Notes under the pieces: generated by a model
Seen by the model: the letters and a program-made list of their open reading frames with translations, nothing else
Databases searched by the model: none
Told to the model about the DNA's origin: nothing
Assembly (NCBI RefSeq): GCF_027474405.1
Contig: NZ_CP114871.1
Location: 3,543,001-3,607,000, forward strand
DNA: 64,000 nucleotides
Reading direction: 5' to 3'
From: Caulobacter sp. NIBR2454
Lineage (GTDB): Bacteria > Pseudomonadota > Alphaproteobacteria > Caulobacterales > Caulobacteraceae
Made by a program: the position numbers and the translations under genes
Part shown: in pieces, positions 17,208-26,972 of the stretch
Position numbering within the stretch: the first letter of the stretch is position 1
Layout of the letters: each line of letters starts with the position of its first letter

Positions 17208-18533
17208 TTGGGCACGAACGCCGCTGGATTGAAGAGCGCTCCTGGCAAGGCGCTCTCGGGGACCATCAAAATCCCCGGCGACAAATCGATTTCCCACCGC
17301 TCCATGATCCTCGGAGCCCTGGCGACGGGGACCACAACGGTTGAAGGATTGCTGGAAGGCGACGACGTTCTGCGCACCGCCGCGGCCATGCAGGCCTTCG
17401 GCGCGATGGTGACGCGGACCGGCGACAAGGCCTGGCGTATCGAGGGACAGGGCGGGCTGGCCGAGCCCAGCGACGTCATCGACTGCGGCAACGCCGGCAC
17501 CGGCGTGCGCCTGATCATGGGCGCGGCCGCCGGTTATGCGATGAGCGCCACCTTCACCGGGGACCAGTCCCTGCGCGGCCGTCCCATGGCCCGGGTTCTC
17601 GACCCCCTTGGCGAAATGGGCGCGACCTGGATTGGCCGCGACCGGGGCCGTCTGCCCCTGACTCTTCGCGGCGGAGGCCTCAAGGGCCTGTCCTATCGCC
17701 TGCCCATGGCGTCGGCCCAGGTGAAGTCCGCCGTGCTGCTGGCTGGTCTCAACGCTGACAGCGACGTGGAGGTCATCGAACCGGAAGCCACTCGCGACCA
17801 CACTGAGCGGATGCTACGCGCCTTTGGGGCGACGGTTGAGGTCGAAGATCGCGACGGCGCGCGCCATATCCGCCTGCCCGCCGGCCAGAAGCTCGCCGCC
17901 ACCCATGTGGACGTGCCGGGCGATCCGTCGTCCGCCGCCTTTCCCATCGTCGCGGCCCTGATCACGCCGGGTTCGGCGGTGACGGTGGAGGGCGTCATGC
18001 TCAACACCCTGCGCGCCGGCGTGTTCGACACCCTGATCGAAATGGGCGCGGACCTGACCATCGAGAACCGCCGCATGGCCGGCGGCGAAGAAGTCGGCGA
18101 CCTGACCGCCCGCCATTCGGCGTTGAAGGGCGTCGTCGTGCCGCCGGAACGCGCGCCGTCGATGATTGACGAATATCCGATCCTGGCGGTGGCGGCGGCC
18201 TTCGCCGAAGGCCAGACGGTGATGCGCGGCATCGGCGAGATGCGGGTCAAGGAAAGCGACCGCATCGCCCTGACGGCTGGCGGCCTGAAAACCTGCGGCG
18301 TGCAGGTCGAGGAAGAGCCCGAGGGCATGATCGTCACCGGGACCGGCCAGCCACCGCGCGGGGGCGGGACCGTGACGACCCACGGCGACCACCGCATCGC
18401 CATGAGCCATCTGGTCCTGGGCCTGGCGGCGCAAGCGGGCGTGGCCGTGGACGAGCCCGGCATGATCGCCACCAGCTTCCCCGGCTTCGCCGACCTGATG
18501 CGCGGCCTGGGCGCCGACGTCTCGGAGGCATGA
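17208..18533 (+). CDS. aroA: 3-phosphoshikimate 1-carboxyvinyltransferase (EPSP synthase)
   Basis: A 441-residue enzyme of the shikimate pathway that joins phosphoenolpyruvate to shikimate-3-phosphate. The start is a TTG at 17208 with AGGGA eight bases upstream; the resulting length is typical. Motifs [14 protein letters not shown] and RDHTE are those of class II EPSP synthases, and RGRPMARVL also fits that class. The PEP-loop reads GNAGTG. The stop overlaps the cmk start (ATGA), so aroA and cmk are translationally coupled. Confidence 0.96.
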   Translation: MGTNAAGLKSAPGKALSGTIKIPGDKSISHRSMILGALATGTTTVEGLLEGDDVLRTAAAMQAFGAMVTRTGDKAWRIEGQGGLAEPSDVIDCGNAGTGVRLIMGAAAGYAMSATFTGDQSLRGRPMARVLDPLGEMGATWIGRDRGRLPLTLRGGGLKGLSYRLPMASAQVKSAVLLAGLNADSDVEVIEPEATRDHTERMLRAFGATVEVEDRDGARHIRLPAGQKLAATHVDVPGDPSSAAFPIVAALITPGSAVTVEGVMLNTLRAGVFDTLIEMGADLTIENRRMAGGEEVGDLTARHSALKGVVVPPERAPSMIDEYPILAVAAAFAEGQTVMRGIGEMRVKESDRIALTAGGLKTCGVQVEEEPEGMIVTGTGQPPRGGGTVTTHGDHRIAMSHLVLGLAAQAGVAVDEPGMIATSFPGFADLMRGLGADVSEA

Positions 18534-19180
18534 GCACGATGGGCTTCGTGATCGCCGTCGACGGGCCGGCCGCCTCGGGCAAGGGCACCATCGCCAGCGT
18601 ACTGGCCAAGGACTTCGGGTACCCGTTCCTGGACACCGGCCTGCTCTATCGCGCCGTGGGCGTGCGCCTGCTGGACCAAGGCGGCGATCTGGACGACGCG
18701 AAGGCGGCGCAGGCCTGCGCTCAGAATCTGGACCTTGCCGAGCTTGAGCGTCCGGACGTTCGCACCCGCGCCGCCGGCGAGGCCGCCAGCCGCGTGGCCG
18801 TGCATGGCGGGGTCCGCGCGGCCCTGCTCGCCCTGCAGAAAGATTTCGCCGCCCAGGAACCTGGCGCGGTGCTGGACGGCCGCGATATCGGCACGGTGAT
18901 CACCCCCCACGCCCAGGCCAAGCTGTTCGTCACCGCCACGCCGGAAATCCGCGCCGAGCGTCGTTGGCGCCAGCTCAGCGGCCAGGGCGAGGCCGTGACC
19001 TATGAAGATATCCTGGCCGACATCCGCAAACGCGACGAACGCGACAGCGGTCGCGACAGCGCGCCCCTGGCCATGGCGCCGGACGCGGTCTTGCTGGATA
19101 CGTCCGAAAAGACTATAGACGCGGCCATCGATGCGGCCCGCCGTATCGTCGAGGCGGCGCGCGCCAAGGCCGGTCTTTGA
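18530..19180 (+). CDS. cmk: Cytidylate kinase
   Basis: A 216-residue (d)CMP kinase transferring phosphate from ATP to CMP and dCMP. The P-loop is [12 protein letters not shown] near the N-terminus, [10 protein letters not shown] is the substrate-site signature, and the lid segment has RAERRWRQL. It overlaps aroA by four bases and precedes rpsA, a gene order conserved widely in proteobacteria. Confidence 0.96.
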   Translation: MSTMGFVIAVDGPAASGKGTIASVLAKDFGYPFLDTGLLYRAVGVRLLDQGGDLDDAKAAQACAQNLDLAELERPDVRTRAAGEAASRVAVHGGVRAALLALQKDFAAQEPGAVLDGRDIGTVITPHAQAKLFVTATPEIRAERRWRQLSGQGEAVTYEDILADIRKRDERDSGRDSAPLAMAPDAVLLDTSEKTIDAAIDAARRIVEAARAKAGL

Positions 19181-19321
19181 CCGGAAGAGGCCAAATCCAA
19201 CGCGCCGACCAGCGACCGCCGCGGGACATCACCTTCACTACATTTCACCTGGACGTCCAAGAACCGTCGGTGTTCGCACCCGTTTTGGCCGTCCCCCAAC
19301 CCTGTAGAGACCAAGATCAGC

Positions 19322-21028
19322 ATGGCTGACGATATGAGCATGAACCCGAGCCGCGACGACTTCGCCGCGCTCCTCGACAACGCCATGGGCGGCCGCGACT
19401 TCATGGAAGGCAGCGTCGTTCACGGGAAAGTCGTGGGCATCGAGAAGGACTTCGCGATCGTCGACGTCGGTCTGAAGACCGAAGGCCGCATCCTGCTGAA
19501 GGAATTCGGCCTGGACGATAACGGCAAGCCCACCATCAAGGTCGGCGACAACGTCGAAGTGTTCCTGGAACGCCTCGAAAACGCCCTCGGCGAAGCCGTT
19601 ATCAGCCGCGACAAGGCTCGCCGCGAAGAGGCCTGGACCCGTCTGGAAGGCGTTTACGCCAAGAACGAACCGGTCATGGGCGCCATCGTCGGCCGCGTGA
19701 AGGGTGGCTTCACCGTCGACCTGGGCGGCGCTTCGGCCTTCCTGCCGGGCAGCCAAGTCGACATCCGTCCGGTCCGCGACGTCGGCCCGCTGATGGGCAA
19801 GGAACAACCCTTCGCGATCCTGAAAATGGACCGTCCGCGCGGCAACATTGTCGTGTCGCGCCGCGCCATCCTGGAAGAAGCCCGCGCCGAACAGCGCACC
19901 GAGCTGGTCAGCCAGCTGCAGGAAGGCGAAATCCGCGAAGGCGTCGTCAAGAACATCACCGACTACGGCGCGTTCGTGGACCTGGGCGGCATCGACGGCC
20001 TGCTGCACGTCACCGACATGAGCTGGAAGCGCGTCTCGCACCCCTCGCAAGTGCTCGCCGTCGGCGACACGGTGAAGGTGCAGATCGTCAAGATCAACCC
20101 GGACACCCAGCGCATCAGCCTCGGCATGAAGCAGCTGCAGTCGGATCCGTGGGACGGTGTCGAAGCCAAGTACCCGGTCGGCGCCAAGTTCACGGGCCGC
20201 ATCACCAACATCACCGACTACGGCGCGTTTGTTGAGCTGGAAGCCGGCGTTGAAGGCCTGGTCCACGTCTCGGAAATGTCCTGGACCAAGAAGAACGTCC
20301 ATCCGGGCAAGATCGTCTCCACCTCGCAGGAAGTGGATGTGGTCGTGCTGGACGTCGATCCGTCCAAGCGCCGCGTCTCGCTGGGCCTGAAGCAGGCTCA
20401 AGCCAACCCGTGGGACGCCTTCCTGGAAGCCCATCCGGTCGGCTCGAACGTCGAAGGCGAAGTCAAGAACGCCACCGAGTTCGGCCTGTTCATCGGCCTG
20501 GACAACGACATCGACGGCATGGTCCACCTGTCGGACATCGACTGGAGCGTTCCGGGCGAAGAAGCCATGGCGCGCTACAAGAAGGGCGACATCGTCAAGG
20601 CTCGCGTCCTCGACGTGGACATCGAAAAGGAACGCATCAGCCTGGGCATCAAGCAGCTCGGCGGCGACCCGATGACCGGCGACACCTACCGCAAGGGTCA
20701 GACGATCACCGTCACGGTGACCGAAATCACCTCGGGCGGCATCGAAGTCCGCTTCGGTGAGGACGACACCCCGATGAGCGCGTTCATCCGCAAGTCGGAC
20801 CTGTCGCGCGACCGTCAGGAGCAGCGTCCGGAGCGTTTCGCCGTGGGCGACCGCATCGACGCCCAGGTGACCAACATCGACAAGGCGGCTCGCCGCGTGT
20901 CGCTGTCGATCAAGACCCTGGAACTGGCCGACGAGAAGGAAGCCATCGAGCAGTTCGGGTCGTCCGACTCGGGCGCCTCGCTGGGCGACATCCTCGGCGC
21001 GGCTCTGCGCGACAAGGCCAAGGACTAA
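19322..21028 (+). CDS. rpsA: 30S ribosomal protein S1
   Basis: A 568-residue S1 with six S1/OB-fold RNA-binding repeats. The core pattern NITDYGAFVDLGGIDGLLHV recurs in variant forms (for example ITDYGAFVELEAGVEGLVHV and NATEFGLFIGLDNDIDGMVH). Repeats 1-2 bind the ribosome, and 3-6 capture mRNA leaders. It is preceded by a 141-base leader with its own promoter region and followed by a strong intrinsic terminator, so it is probably monocistronic. Confidence 0.98.
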   Translation: MADDMSMNPSRDDFAALLDNAMGGRDFMEGSVVHGKVVGIEKDFAIVDVGLKTEGRILLKEFGLDDNGKPTIKVGDNVEVFLERLENALGEAVISRDKARREEAWTRLEGVYAKNEPVMGAIVGRVKGGFTVDLGGASAFLPGSQVDIRPVRDVGPLMGKEQPFAILKMDRPRGNIVVSRRAILEEARAEQRTELVSQLQEGEIREGVVKNITDYGAFVDLGGIDGLLHVTDMSWKRVSHPSQVLAVGDTVKVQIVKINPDTQRISLGMKQLQSDPWDGVEAKYPVGAKFTGRITNITDYGAFVELEAGVEGLVHVSEMSWTKKNVHPGKIVSTSQEVDVVVLDVDPSKRRVSLGLKQAQANPWDAFLEAHPVGSNVEGEVKNATEFGLFIGLDNDIDGMVHLSDIDWSVPGEEAMARYKKGDIVKARVLDVDIEKERISLGIKQLGGDPMTGDTYRKGQTITVTVTEITSGGIEVRFGEDDTPMSAFIRKSDLSRDRQEQRPERFAVGDRIDAQVTNIDKAARRVSLSIKTLELADEKEAIEQFGSSDSGASLGDILGAALRDKAKD

Positions 21029-21054
21029 TCGTCCTAGCCTGCTGACTAAGATTG

Positions 21055-21090
21055 CGGCGGTCCGGTTCTCCGGGCCGCCGTTTTCTTTTT
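21055..21090 (+). terminator. Intrinsic terminator of rpsA
   Basis: An 11-bp stem CGGCGGTCCGG/CCGGGCCGCCG with one wobble pair and a TTCT loop is followed by TTTTCTTTTT. This is the strongest classical terminator in the window. Confidence 0.92.
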
Positions 21091-21214
21091 AGTCACCACC
21101 CAACGCTACGCCTTGCACCCGTAGCCTCTTGAAGACTCACACTTCCTTGGGCAAAGGTCGCCCCGCGGGCCGACCCAGCGCGTATTCGCCTACCTGTTCT
21201 TTCCGGGGGACCAG

Positions 21215-21505
21215 ATGATCAAGTCGGAGCTCATCGCCAAACTGGCTGGCGAGAACCCGCACCTGACCCAAAAGGACATCGAACGCGTCGTCGGCGTCAT
21301 TCTCGACCAGATGATCGTCGCCCTGGAAAAGGGCGGCCGGGTCGAGCTGCGCGGCTTTGGCGCCTTCTCCGTCCGCTCGCGGCCCGCCCGCTCGGGGCGC
21401 AATCCCCGCACCGGCGAGACCGTCGAGGTGCGGGCCAAGCACGTGCCGTTCTTTAAGAGCGGCAAGGAACTGCGCGCCCGCCTTAACGCCGATGGCGACG
21501 AATAG
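21215..21505 (+). CDS. ihfB: Integration host factor, beta subunit
   Basis: A 96-residue HU/IHF-fold protein that pairs with IhfA and bends DNA sharply. It begins [15 protein letters not shown] and carries the DNA-binding arm GRNPRTGE with the intercalating proline and the tail [20 protein letters not shown] lies before the ATG. Its position after rpsA is the normal proteobacterial location of ihfB. Its stop is three bases from the convergent TonB-receptor stop. Confidence 0.96.
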   Translation: MIKSELIAKLAGENPHLTQKDIERVVGVILDQMIVALEKGGRVELRGFGAFSVRSRPARSGRNPRTGETVEVRAKHVPFFKSGKELRARLNADGDE

Positions 21506-21508
21506 GCG

Positions 21509-23497
21509 CTAGCGCCGCAGAACGATCCCCGCCCGTACCAGCCGACCTGGCGCGAAGCTCTCCACGCCATCGGCGGTCTCGGCCGTCTCCACATTCGCAT
21601 CGAACAGATTATCGACCGCCAAAAACAGGCGGGCGCGGCGGCTGACCGTCGCGTCGAGCCGCAGATCGGCGGTGAGGGCTGGTGACAGTCGGCGCGTGTT
21701 GAGATCGTCCTCCCAACGCCCGCTTTCGTATCGCAGGTCCAGGGCGGCGGTCAGCCGCTCGCCCATTTGCCATTCGCCCCCGGCCGTGGCCGTCCAGATC
21801 GGCGCCTGGGCCGGCCGCTTGCCGGTCAGCTGGGCGGCCTGACCGCCGCCATCGACCCGAGCGTCGGTGGCTGACAGGGCGGCCCGTAGCCGTAGACGGT
21901 CGGTGACATCGCGTGAGGCCTCGGCCTCCAGGCCGACGGCCTCGATCTGGCCGACGTTCTGGCGCTGGCGAAGCACACCGCCGGCGGGGACGAAGCCGGC
22001 CACCGGGAATGTGCCCGGGCCGACGCCGATGGTGACATTGGCGATCGCGTCCTCCAGCCGGGTGGCGAAGGCGGTGACCGACCAGGCCAGACCAGCGAGG
22101 TCGCCGCCTGCGCCCAGTTCGCCGCCAAACAACCGCTCCGGCTCCAGGCCGGCATTGGCCTCGGTGATGTCATTGCCGACGCGGAATGGGCGATGCAGCT
22201 CGTTCAGGGTCGCGGGGCGAAAGCCGGAATAGGCGGCGGCGCGCAGGAAGAAATCGCTCGCCAGCGCATAGCGCACGCCTGCCCGGGCGGTCGGCGTCGT
22301 CCCGTCCTGATCGGCAGTACGCTCGTCCAGGACCAAGCCGCCGGTTGCAATGTCGCGCTCCTGGCGTTTGGCGTCGCTGGAGGACCAGCGGTCGAGGCGC
22401 GCCCCGGCGGTCAGCAGCAGCGGGCCGCTCTCACGCCAGGCCTCGCCATAGAGCCCGGCCACCGAAGCCTGGCCGCCGGCCACGCGGGTGCGGGTGAAGG
22501 CGCCGCCCATGTTGCGGAAGCGTTCGCGACTTTCGCCCTCGAACAAGCGGCCATCGACGCCGATCTCCCACCAAGCGCCGCGCAGGGCCGCGTTCAGGCC
22601 ATAGCCCTGGGCAGGCGTCGCATATTGATCATTGGCTGGGGTAGTGCCGGTGCGGCCTGCGGCCGTGGCGACCGAGCCATTGCGAAGGTCGCTCTCCATG
22701 GCCCAGGCCTGCAACCGCCAGCCCGGACGGCCGTCTTCCGCCAGACGCGCAGCGGAAACGGCGACGCTCTTGCCCGAGGCGACGCTGTCGGCCCCCACTA
22801 GGCCCGCGCCGCGCTTCTCGCGCCAACCGGCGATCCGCAGGCCCACGGCGACATCACCCAGTTGGTCGCCGAAAGCGGCGGACAGACCCGTACTCTCCAG
22901 GCCGATCGCCGTATCCGCGGCGCCGCGCCTGGGCCCACGCACCGGAACCTCGCCATCGAAGCGCTCATAGGCCCCGGCCAACAACAGCCGTCGACCTGCC
23001 CCGCGAGCCAGAACGGCGGCCCGGCCATAGCCCTCATCGCCGCCCGCCAACTCCAGCTGCAGATCGTCGTTCGTCCCGTCTGCGGTCTGCAGGCGCACCA
23101 CCCCGGTCAGGGCGCCCGCCCCAAAGGGACCAGCGCCGGCGCCCCGCACGATCTGGGCGCCCCCCAAGGTCGCCGGCTGAACCTGAGTCCAGATCACCCA
23201 GCCGCCAAACGGATCATTGAGCGGCGCGCCGTCCAAGGTGACCAAAGCCCGGCCGGCGCCCGAGGGCGCGATCGAGCGCAGTGACAGGCCCTGGGTCGTT
23301 GGATTGGCGATGCCCGAGCCGGTGCGCCGGAAGAGCGACGCGCCGGGCGCGCTCTTAAGCGCATCATCGACCCGAGGACGCGCGGACAGCAAGCGCGGCT
23401 CGATCTGCACCGAGGAGAAGACGGCCGCAGCCGGGGCGTCGGGAAGGCGCGGAGCCGTAACCACGACCGCATCAACGGTCGGCGGCGCATCGAACAT
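21509..23497 (-). CDS. TonB-dependent receptor without a visible signal peptide
   Basis: A 662-residue receptor, short like the vitamin B12/catecholate group. The plug has VVTAPRLPD (TonB-box-like), SLRSIAPSGAGRALVTLDGAPLNDP and GPFGAGALTGVV; the barrel ends in a strand of the form FAPGRLVRAGIVLRR. The frame opens at MFDAPPTVDA with a TAG directly upstream, leaving no hydrophobic leader, and I found none in the other two frames of the preceding 124 bases. Either the leader was lost, making this a decayed gene, or a sequence error hides it. The ligand is unknown. Confidence 0.85.
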   Translation of the reverse strand: MFDAPPTVDAVVVTAPRLPDAPAAAVFSSVQIEPRLLSARPRVDDALKSAPGASLFRRTGSGIANPTTQGLSLRSIAPSGAGRALVTLDGAPLNDPFGGWVIWTQVQPATLGGAQIVRGAGAGPFGAGALTGVVRLQTADGTNDDLQLELAGGDEGYGRAAVLARGAGRRLLLAGAYERFDGEVPVRGPRRGAADTAIGLESTGLSAAFGDQLGDVAVGLRIAGWREKRGAGLVGADSVASGKSVAVSAARLAEDGRPGWRLQAWAMESDLRNGSVATAAGRTGTTPANDQYATPAQGYGLNAALRGAWWEIGVDGRLFEGESRERFRNMGGAFTRTRVAGGQASVAGLYGEAWRESGPLLLTAGARLDRWSSSDAKRQERDIATGGLVLDERTADQDGTTPTARAGVRYALASDFFLRAAAYSGFRPATLNELHRPFRVGNDITEANAGLEPERLFGGELGAGGDLAGLAWSVTAFATRLEDAIANVTIGVGPGTFPVAGFVPAGGVLRQRQNVGQIEAVGLEAEASRDVTDRLRLRAALSATDARVDGGGQAAQLTGKRPAQAPIWTATAGGEWQMGERLTAALDLRYESGRWEDDLNTRRLSPALTADLRLDATVSRRARLFLAVDNLFDANVETAETADGVESFAPGRLVRAGIVLRR

Positions 23498-23544
23498 CTA
23501 CAACTCCACGGCTGATCACTTGAGGCACCAACGCGTCGCACACC

Positions 23545-23562
23545 GCTTGGCTCCAGCCAAGC
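23545..23562. promoter_or_regulatory. Operator-like palindrome between TonB receptor and mscL
   Basis: A near-perfect 18-base palindrome GCTTGGCTCCAGCCAAGC (8-2-8) lies in the 124-base divergent region, 48 bases from the receptor start and 60 from mscL. It could bind a dimeric regulator. No regulator is identified. Confidence 0.4.
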
Positions 23563-23621
23563 TTGACCCTGGCGGGCGACCCGGCCAGCCTGCGCCAATC
23601 GAGGACAGTCAGGAGGCGGAT

Positions 23622-24038
23622 GTGAGCATCTTCAAGGAATTTCGGGAATTCATCGCGCGGGGCAACGTCATCGACCTCGCCGTCGGGGTGATCATCGGCG
23701 CGGCCTTCAACAGCATCGTAAAGAGCTTGGTCGATCAGGTGGTGATGCCGCCCATCGGTCTGGCGACGGGCGGGCTCGACTTCTCGAAACTTGAATGGGT
23801 GCTGCGGCCGGAAAATCCCGCCACCGAAGAGATCGAAAAGGTCGCCATTCAGTACGGCGCCTTCATCAACACCATTATCCAGTTCGTTATCGTGGCCATG
23901 GCGGTGTTCGTGCTGGTCAAGATCGTCAACACCCTGCGCCGTCAGCAGGCGGAGGAAGCTGACGCCGCCACCTCTGCACCGACCCCCAGCGAAGTTCTGC
24001 TGACCGAGATTCGCGACGAGCTGAAAAAGCGCCCCTAG
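23622..24038 (+). CDS. mscL: Large-conductance mechanosensitive channel
   Basis: A 138-residue MscL, the emergency release valve that opens under hypo-osmotic shock. It starts at a GTG (MSIFKEFREFIARGN) preceded by AGGAGG; the N-terminal amphipathic helix leads into TM1 (VIDLAVGVIIGAAFNSIVKSL). The periplasmic loop is VLRPENPATEEIEKV, and TM2 is followed by a cytoplasmic charged helix. The length is family-typical. The stop overlaps the stop of the convergent glycine-rich protein gene. Confidence 0.97.
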   Translation: MSIFKEFREFIARGNVIDLAVGVIIGAAFNSIVKSLVDQVVMPPIGLATGGLDFSKLEWVLRPENPATEEIEKVAIQYGAFINTIIQFVIVAMAVFVLVKIVNTLRRQQAEEADAATSAPTPSEVLLTEIRDELKKRP

Positions 24039-24436
24039 GCTCTGGGCGCCGGCGCGTCCGGCAAGGCCAAGATTGGCGCAGAACCCGGCGTTGCCGCAGG
24101 TGCGTCCGGCAGGCTCAGAGGCGCGGGCCCCGATACACGCGCTGCAGCGGGCGTGACGGACCCTGTCGCCGCCGCGGTCTGGGCGTCTTTCTTGTTCTTC
24201 TTGCCGCCGCCAATGATCTTGGTGACGAGGCCGCCGACGCCCTTGCCGATATGACCGCCAACAATTCCGCCCGCGGCGCCGGCGACCGGCCCGGCCGCCG
24301 CGCCAGCGGTGCTGCCGGCCACGCTGCCGACGGCTCCAGCCAGGTTCTGAACCATGCTGGGCTTGTTCTCGTCGGCCCGGCCGGCGCCGCCGCTCAGCAA
24401 AAGGGCTGCGACAGCTCCGATCATGATCTCGCGCAT
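24035..24436 (-). CDS. Exported glycine-zipper-like protein, unknown function
   Basis: A 133-residue protein. The ATG at 24436 is chosen because GGGAGAA precedes it and it begins a clear signal peptide (MREIMIGAVAALLLSGGAGRA-D). The mature part has a run of Gly/Ala at four-residue spacing (VGSVAGSTAGAAAGPVAGAAGG), typical of glycine zippers that insert in membranes, then GGGKKNKKD and a Pro/Ala-rich tail with a duplicated LPDAPA. A stress-sigma-like promoter lies just upstream. I do not recognise a named family. Confidence 0.65.
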   Translation of the reverse strand: MREIMIGAVAALLLSGGAGRADENKPSMVQNLAGAVGSVAGSTAGAAAGPVAGAAGGIVGGHIGKGVGGLVTKIIGGGKKNKKDAQTAAATGSVTPAAARVSGPAPLSLPDAPAATPGSAPILALPDAPAPRA

Positions 24437-24463
24437 GGGGCTTCTCCCATTTTTGCGCAGAAC

Positions 24464-24489
24464 AACACGGCCAAAAGGAAGCCCGTTCC
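24464..24489 (-). promoter_or_regulatory. Possible general-stress sigma promoter (GGAAC-N17-TGTT)
   Basis: Minus-strand GGAAC (24489-24485) and TGTT (24467-24464) are 17 bases apart, with one mismatch to the CGTT -10 element. It lies about 30 bases before the start at 24436, a natural promoter distance. Confidence 0.4.
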
Positions 24490-24599
24490 AAGCTTGAGCG
24501 AGGCTCATTTGAGGGAGGGCGACGTCAAACCCTGCTTTCGCAAGGCTTCGCGTCGGCTAAGCTGACGACCTGAAATCCGAAATCCTGGGGAGCGGGGTG

Positions 24600-26930
24600 A
24601 TGAAGGCTGGCGAGTTTGTAGCGGGCGTCTGCGCCGTTCTGGCGATCACCCTGGCGAGCGTCGCCACAGCCCAGACCAAGGACCCCGCGGCCTTCGTCGA
24701 TCCCTTCATCGGCACAGGCGGCTATGGCCACACCTTTCCCGGCGCGACCGTGCCCTTCGGCATGGTTCAGCTCAGCCCCGACACCAAGACCGCCCATTTC
24801 GGCAAGGACAGCTATCCCTGGGCCGCCGGCTACCAGCATGGCGACCAGACAATGCTGGGTTTCTCGCACACGCACTTCTCCGGGTCGGGCCACTCGGACC
24901 TCGGCGATATCCTGGTCACCGCCATGAGCGGCGCGGCGAAGCTGGACCCCGGCGAAACTGGCGTCGGCTATCGCTCGCGCATCGACAAGAAGACCGAGAC
25001 CGCCTCGCCAGGCTTTTATTCGGTCGATCTGATCGATAATGGGGTGAAGGCCGAACTGACCGCCACCGAGCGGGTCGGCCTGCATCGCTATCGCTTCACC
25101 AAGGCGGGACCGGCCCATGTGGTCGTCGATCTGCGACACGCCATCTACGACTACGACGGCAAGGTCCTGTGGTCGCGCCTGCGCCTGCGGCCGGACGGAG
25201 CGGTCACGGGCATGCGTGAGACGCGCGGCTGGGCGCCGGCCCGGCAGCTGTACTTCGCCATGCGCTTTTCGCGTCCGCTCAAGAGCCACAGTTTCCTGAA
25301 CCGCGAGCAGAACATCGCCTACAACGGTTTTCGACAGCCCGCGCATGGCAAGCCCGACCCCGCCCAGCGTGAAGGCCGCGCCATGGTCGGCGCGCTCGAC
25401 TTTGGCGACCTGGCGGCCGGCGACGAGCTGCTGGTCAAGGTATCGATCAGCGGCGTCAGCGAAGACAACGCCCTGCGCAACCTCGACGCCGAGGTCCCCG
25501 CCTGGGACTTCGACGGCGTGAAGGCCGCCGCGCGCGCCAGCTGGAACCAGGCCTTGTCGGCCGTCGAGATGGAAGCGCCCGCCCCGATGAAGGCGTCACT
25601 CTATTCGGCGCTGTACCACACGCTCATGGGGCCGACCCTGTTCATGGACGTGGACGGTCGCTACCGGGGTCCCGACAACGCCGTCCACACGGCCAAGGGC
25701 TTCCGCTTTCACTCGACCTTTTCGCTGTGGGACACCTACCGCGCCGAGCACCCGCTGCTGACGCTGATCCAGCCGCAGGCGCGCAACGCCGATTTCGTTA
25801 ACTCGCTGCTGGCGTCACAGAAGGTCAGCCCGTTCGGCATCCTGCCGGTCTGGTCGTTCCACGGCCAGGAGACCTGGACCATGATCGGGTACCACGCCGT
25901 ACCCGTGATCGCGGACGCGTGGATGAAGGGCGTGCGGGGCTTTGACGGCAAGGCGGCCTTGGAAGCCATGGTGGCCAGCGCCGAGTACGGTCCGTATGGC
26001 GGCCTCGATGAGTATATGGCGCGCGGCTACGTGCCGATCGACAAGTCGCCGGAAGGCGCGTCCAAGACCGTCGAATACGCCTTCGACGACTGGACCATTG
26101 CACGCATGGCTCGCGATCTGGGGGATGCCGAGACGGCGGCGAAGTTCGACAAGCGCGCCGCCTACTGGCGCAACGTGTTCGACGCCAAGACGGGCTTCGT
26201 CCGCGCCCGCAAGAGCGACGGGACGTTCCGCGAGCCCTTCGACCCGACGGCGATCAACTACGGCTCCGACTACACCGAGGGGAACGCCTGGCAGTATAGC
26301 TGGTACGTGCCGCACGACACGTCGGGCCTGATCGCGGCCCTGGGTGGTGATGCGGCGCTGGTCGGCAAGCTGGACGCCATGTTCGACTACGACAACTCCA
26401 AGCTCGACTATTCGCACGCCGAGGACATCAGCGGCCTGATCGGCCAGTACATCCACGGCAACGAGCCCAGCCATCAGGCGGCCTACCAGTACGTCCACGC
26501 TGGCCAGCCCTGGCGCACCCAAGAGCGGCTCAAGCAGATCGTCGAGAGTCAGTACAAGCCGACCCCGGACGGCCTGTCTGGCAATGACGACCTGGGCCAG
26601 ATGTCGGCGTGGCTGGTGTTCACGGGACTCGGCTTCTACCCGGTGGCGCCCGGTTCGAACGAGTACGTCATCGGCCGCCCCTTCGTTGAGAAGGCGACCC
26701 TGAACCTGCCTAACGGCAAGCGCTTCGACATCGTCACCGAAGGGCTTTCGGACGCCAATCGCTACATCGGCTCGGCCCGCTTAAACGGCAAGCCGCTGAC
26801 CCGCGCGGTGCTGCGCCACGAAGATATCCTGGCCGGCGGCGAGTTGCGCTTCGTCATGCAGGCCATGCCCAACAAGACATGGGGGACCGGCAAGGCCGAG
26901 CGCCCATACTCGATGTCGCCCTATCGCTGA
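24600..26930 (+). CDS. GH92-family exo-alpha-mannosidase
   Basis: A 776-residue secreted glycoside hydrolase with a signal peptide ending VATA-Q. GH92 landmarks are DPFIGTGGYGHTFPGATVPFGMVQLSPD at the mature N-terminus, FSHTHFSGSG, the helical-domain signatures FHSTFSLWDTYRAEHPL and GNAWQYSWYVPHD, and NDDLGQMSAWLVFTGLGFYPV near the end. These calcium-dependent enzymes remove alpha-linked mannose from N-glycans or mannans. An in-frame GTG three bases upstream is an alternative start. The sugar transporter gene convergent with it could import the released sugar. Confidence 0.93.
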   Translation: MKAGEFVAGVCAVLAITLASVATAQTKDPAAFVDPFIGTGGYGHTFPGATVPFGMVQLSPDTKTAHFGKDSYPWAAGYQHGDQTMLGFSHTHFSGSGHSDLGDILVTAMSGAAKLDPGETGVGYRSRIDKKTETASPGFYSVDLIDNGVKAELTATERVGLHRYRFTKAGPAHVVVDLRHAIYDYDGKVLWSRLRLRPDGAVTGMRETRGWAPARQLYFAMRFSRPLKSHSFLNREQNIAYNGFRQPAHGKPDPAQREGRAMVGALDFGDLAAGDELLVKVSISGVSEDNALRNLDAEVPAWDFDGVKAAARASWNQALSAVEMEAPAPMKASLYSALYHTLMGPTLFMDVDGRYRGPDNAVHTAKGFRFHSTFSLWDTYRAEHPLLTLIQPQARNADFVNSLLASQKVSPFGILPVWSFHGQETWTMIGYHAVPVIADAWMKGVRGFDGKAALEAMVASAEYGPYGGLDEYMARGYVPIDKSPEGASKTVEYAFDDWTIARMARDLGDAETAAKFDKRAAYWRNVFDAKTGFVRARKSDGTFREPFDPTAINYGSDYTEGNAWQYSWYVPHDTSGLIAALGGDAALVGKLDAMFDYDNSKLDYSHAEDISGLIGQYIHGNEPSHQAAYQYVHAGQPWRTQERLKQIVESQYKPTPDGLSGNDDLGQMSAWLVFTGLGFYPVAPGSNEYVIGRPFVEKATLNLPNGKRFDIVTEGLSDANRYIGSARLNGKPLTRAVLRHEDILAGGELRFVMQAMPNKTWGTGKAERPYSMSPYR

Positions 26931-26972
26931 CCAGCGCCAGGGCGTCGGTCATCAACCCGCGAGGAGGTTTCC

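Noticed and set aside
19238..20527. Minus-strand open frame opposite rpsA
   Set aside because: Shadow of the ribosomal protein S1 repeats.
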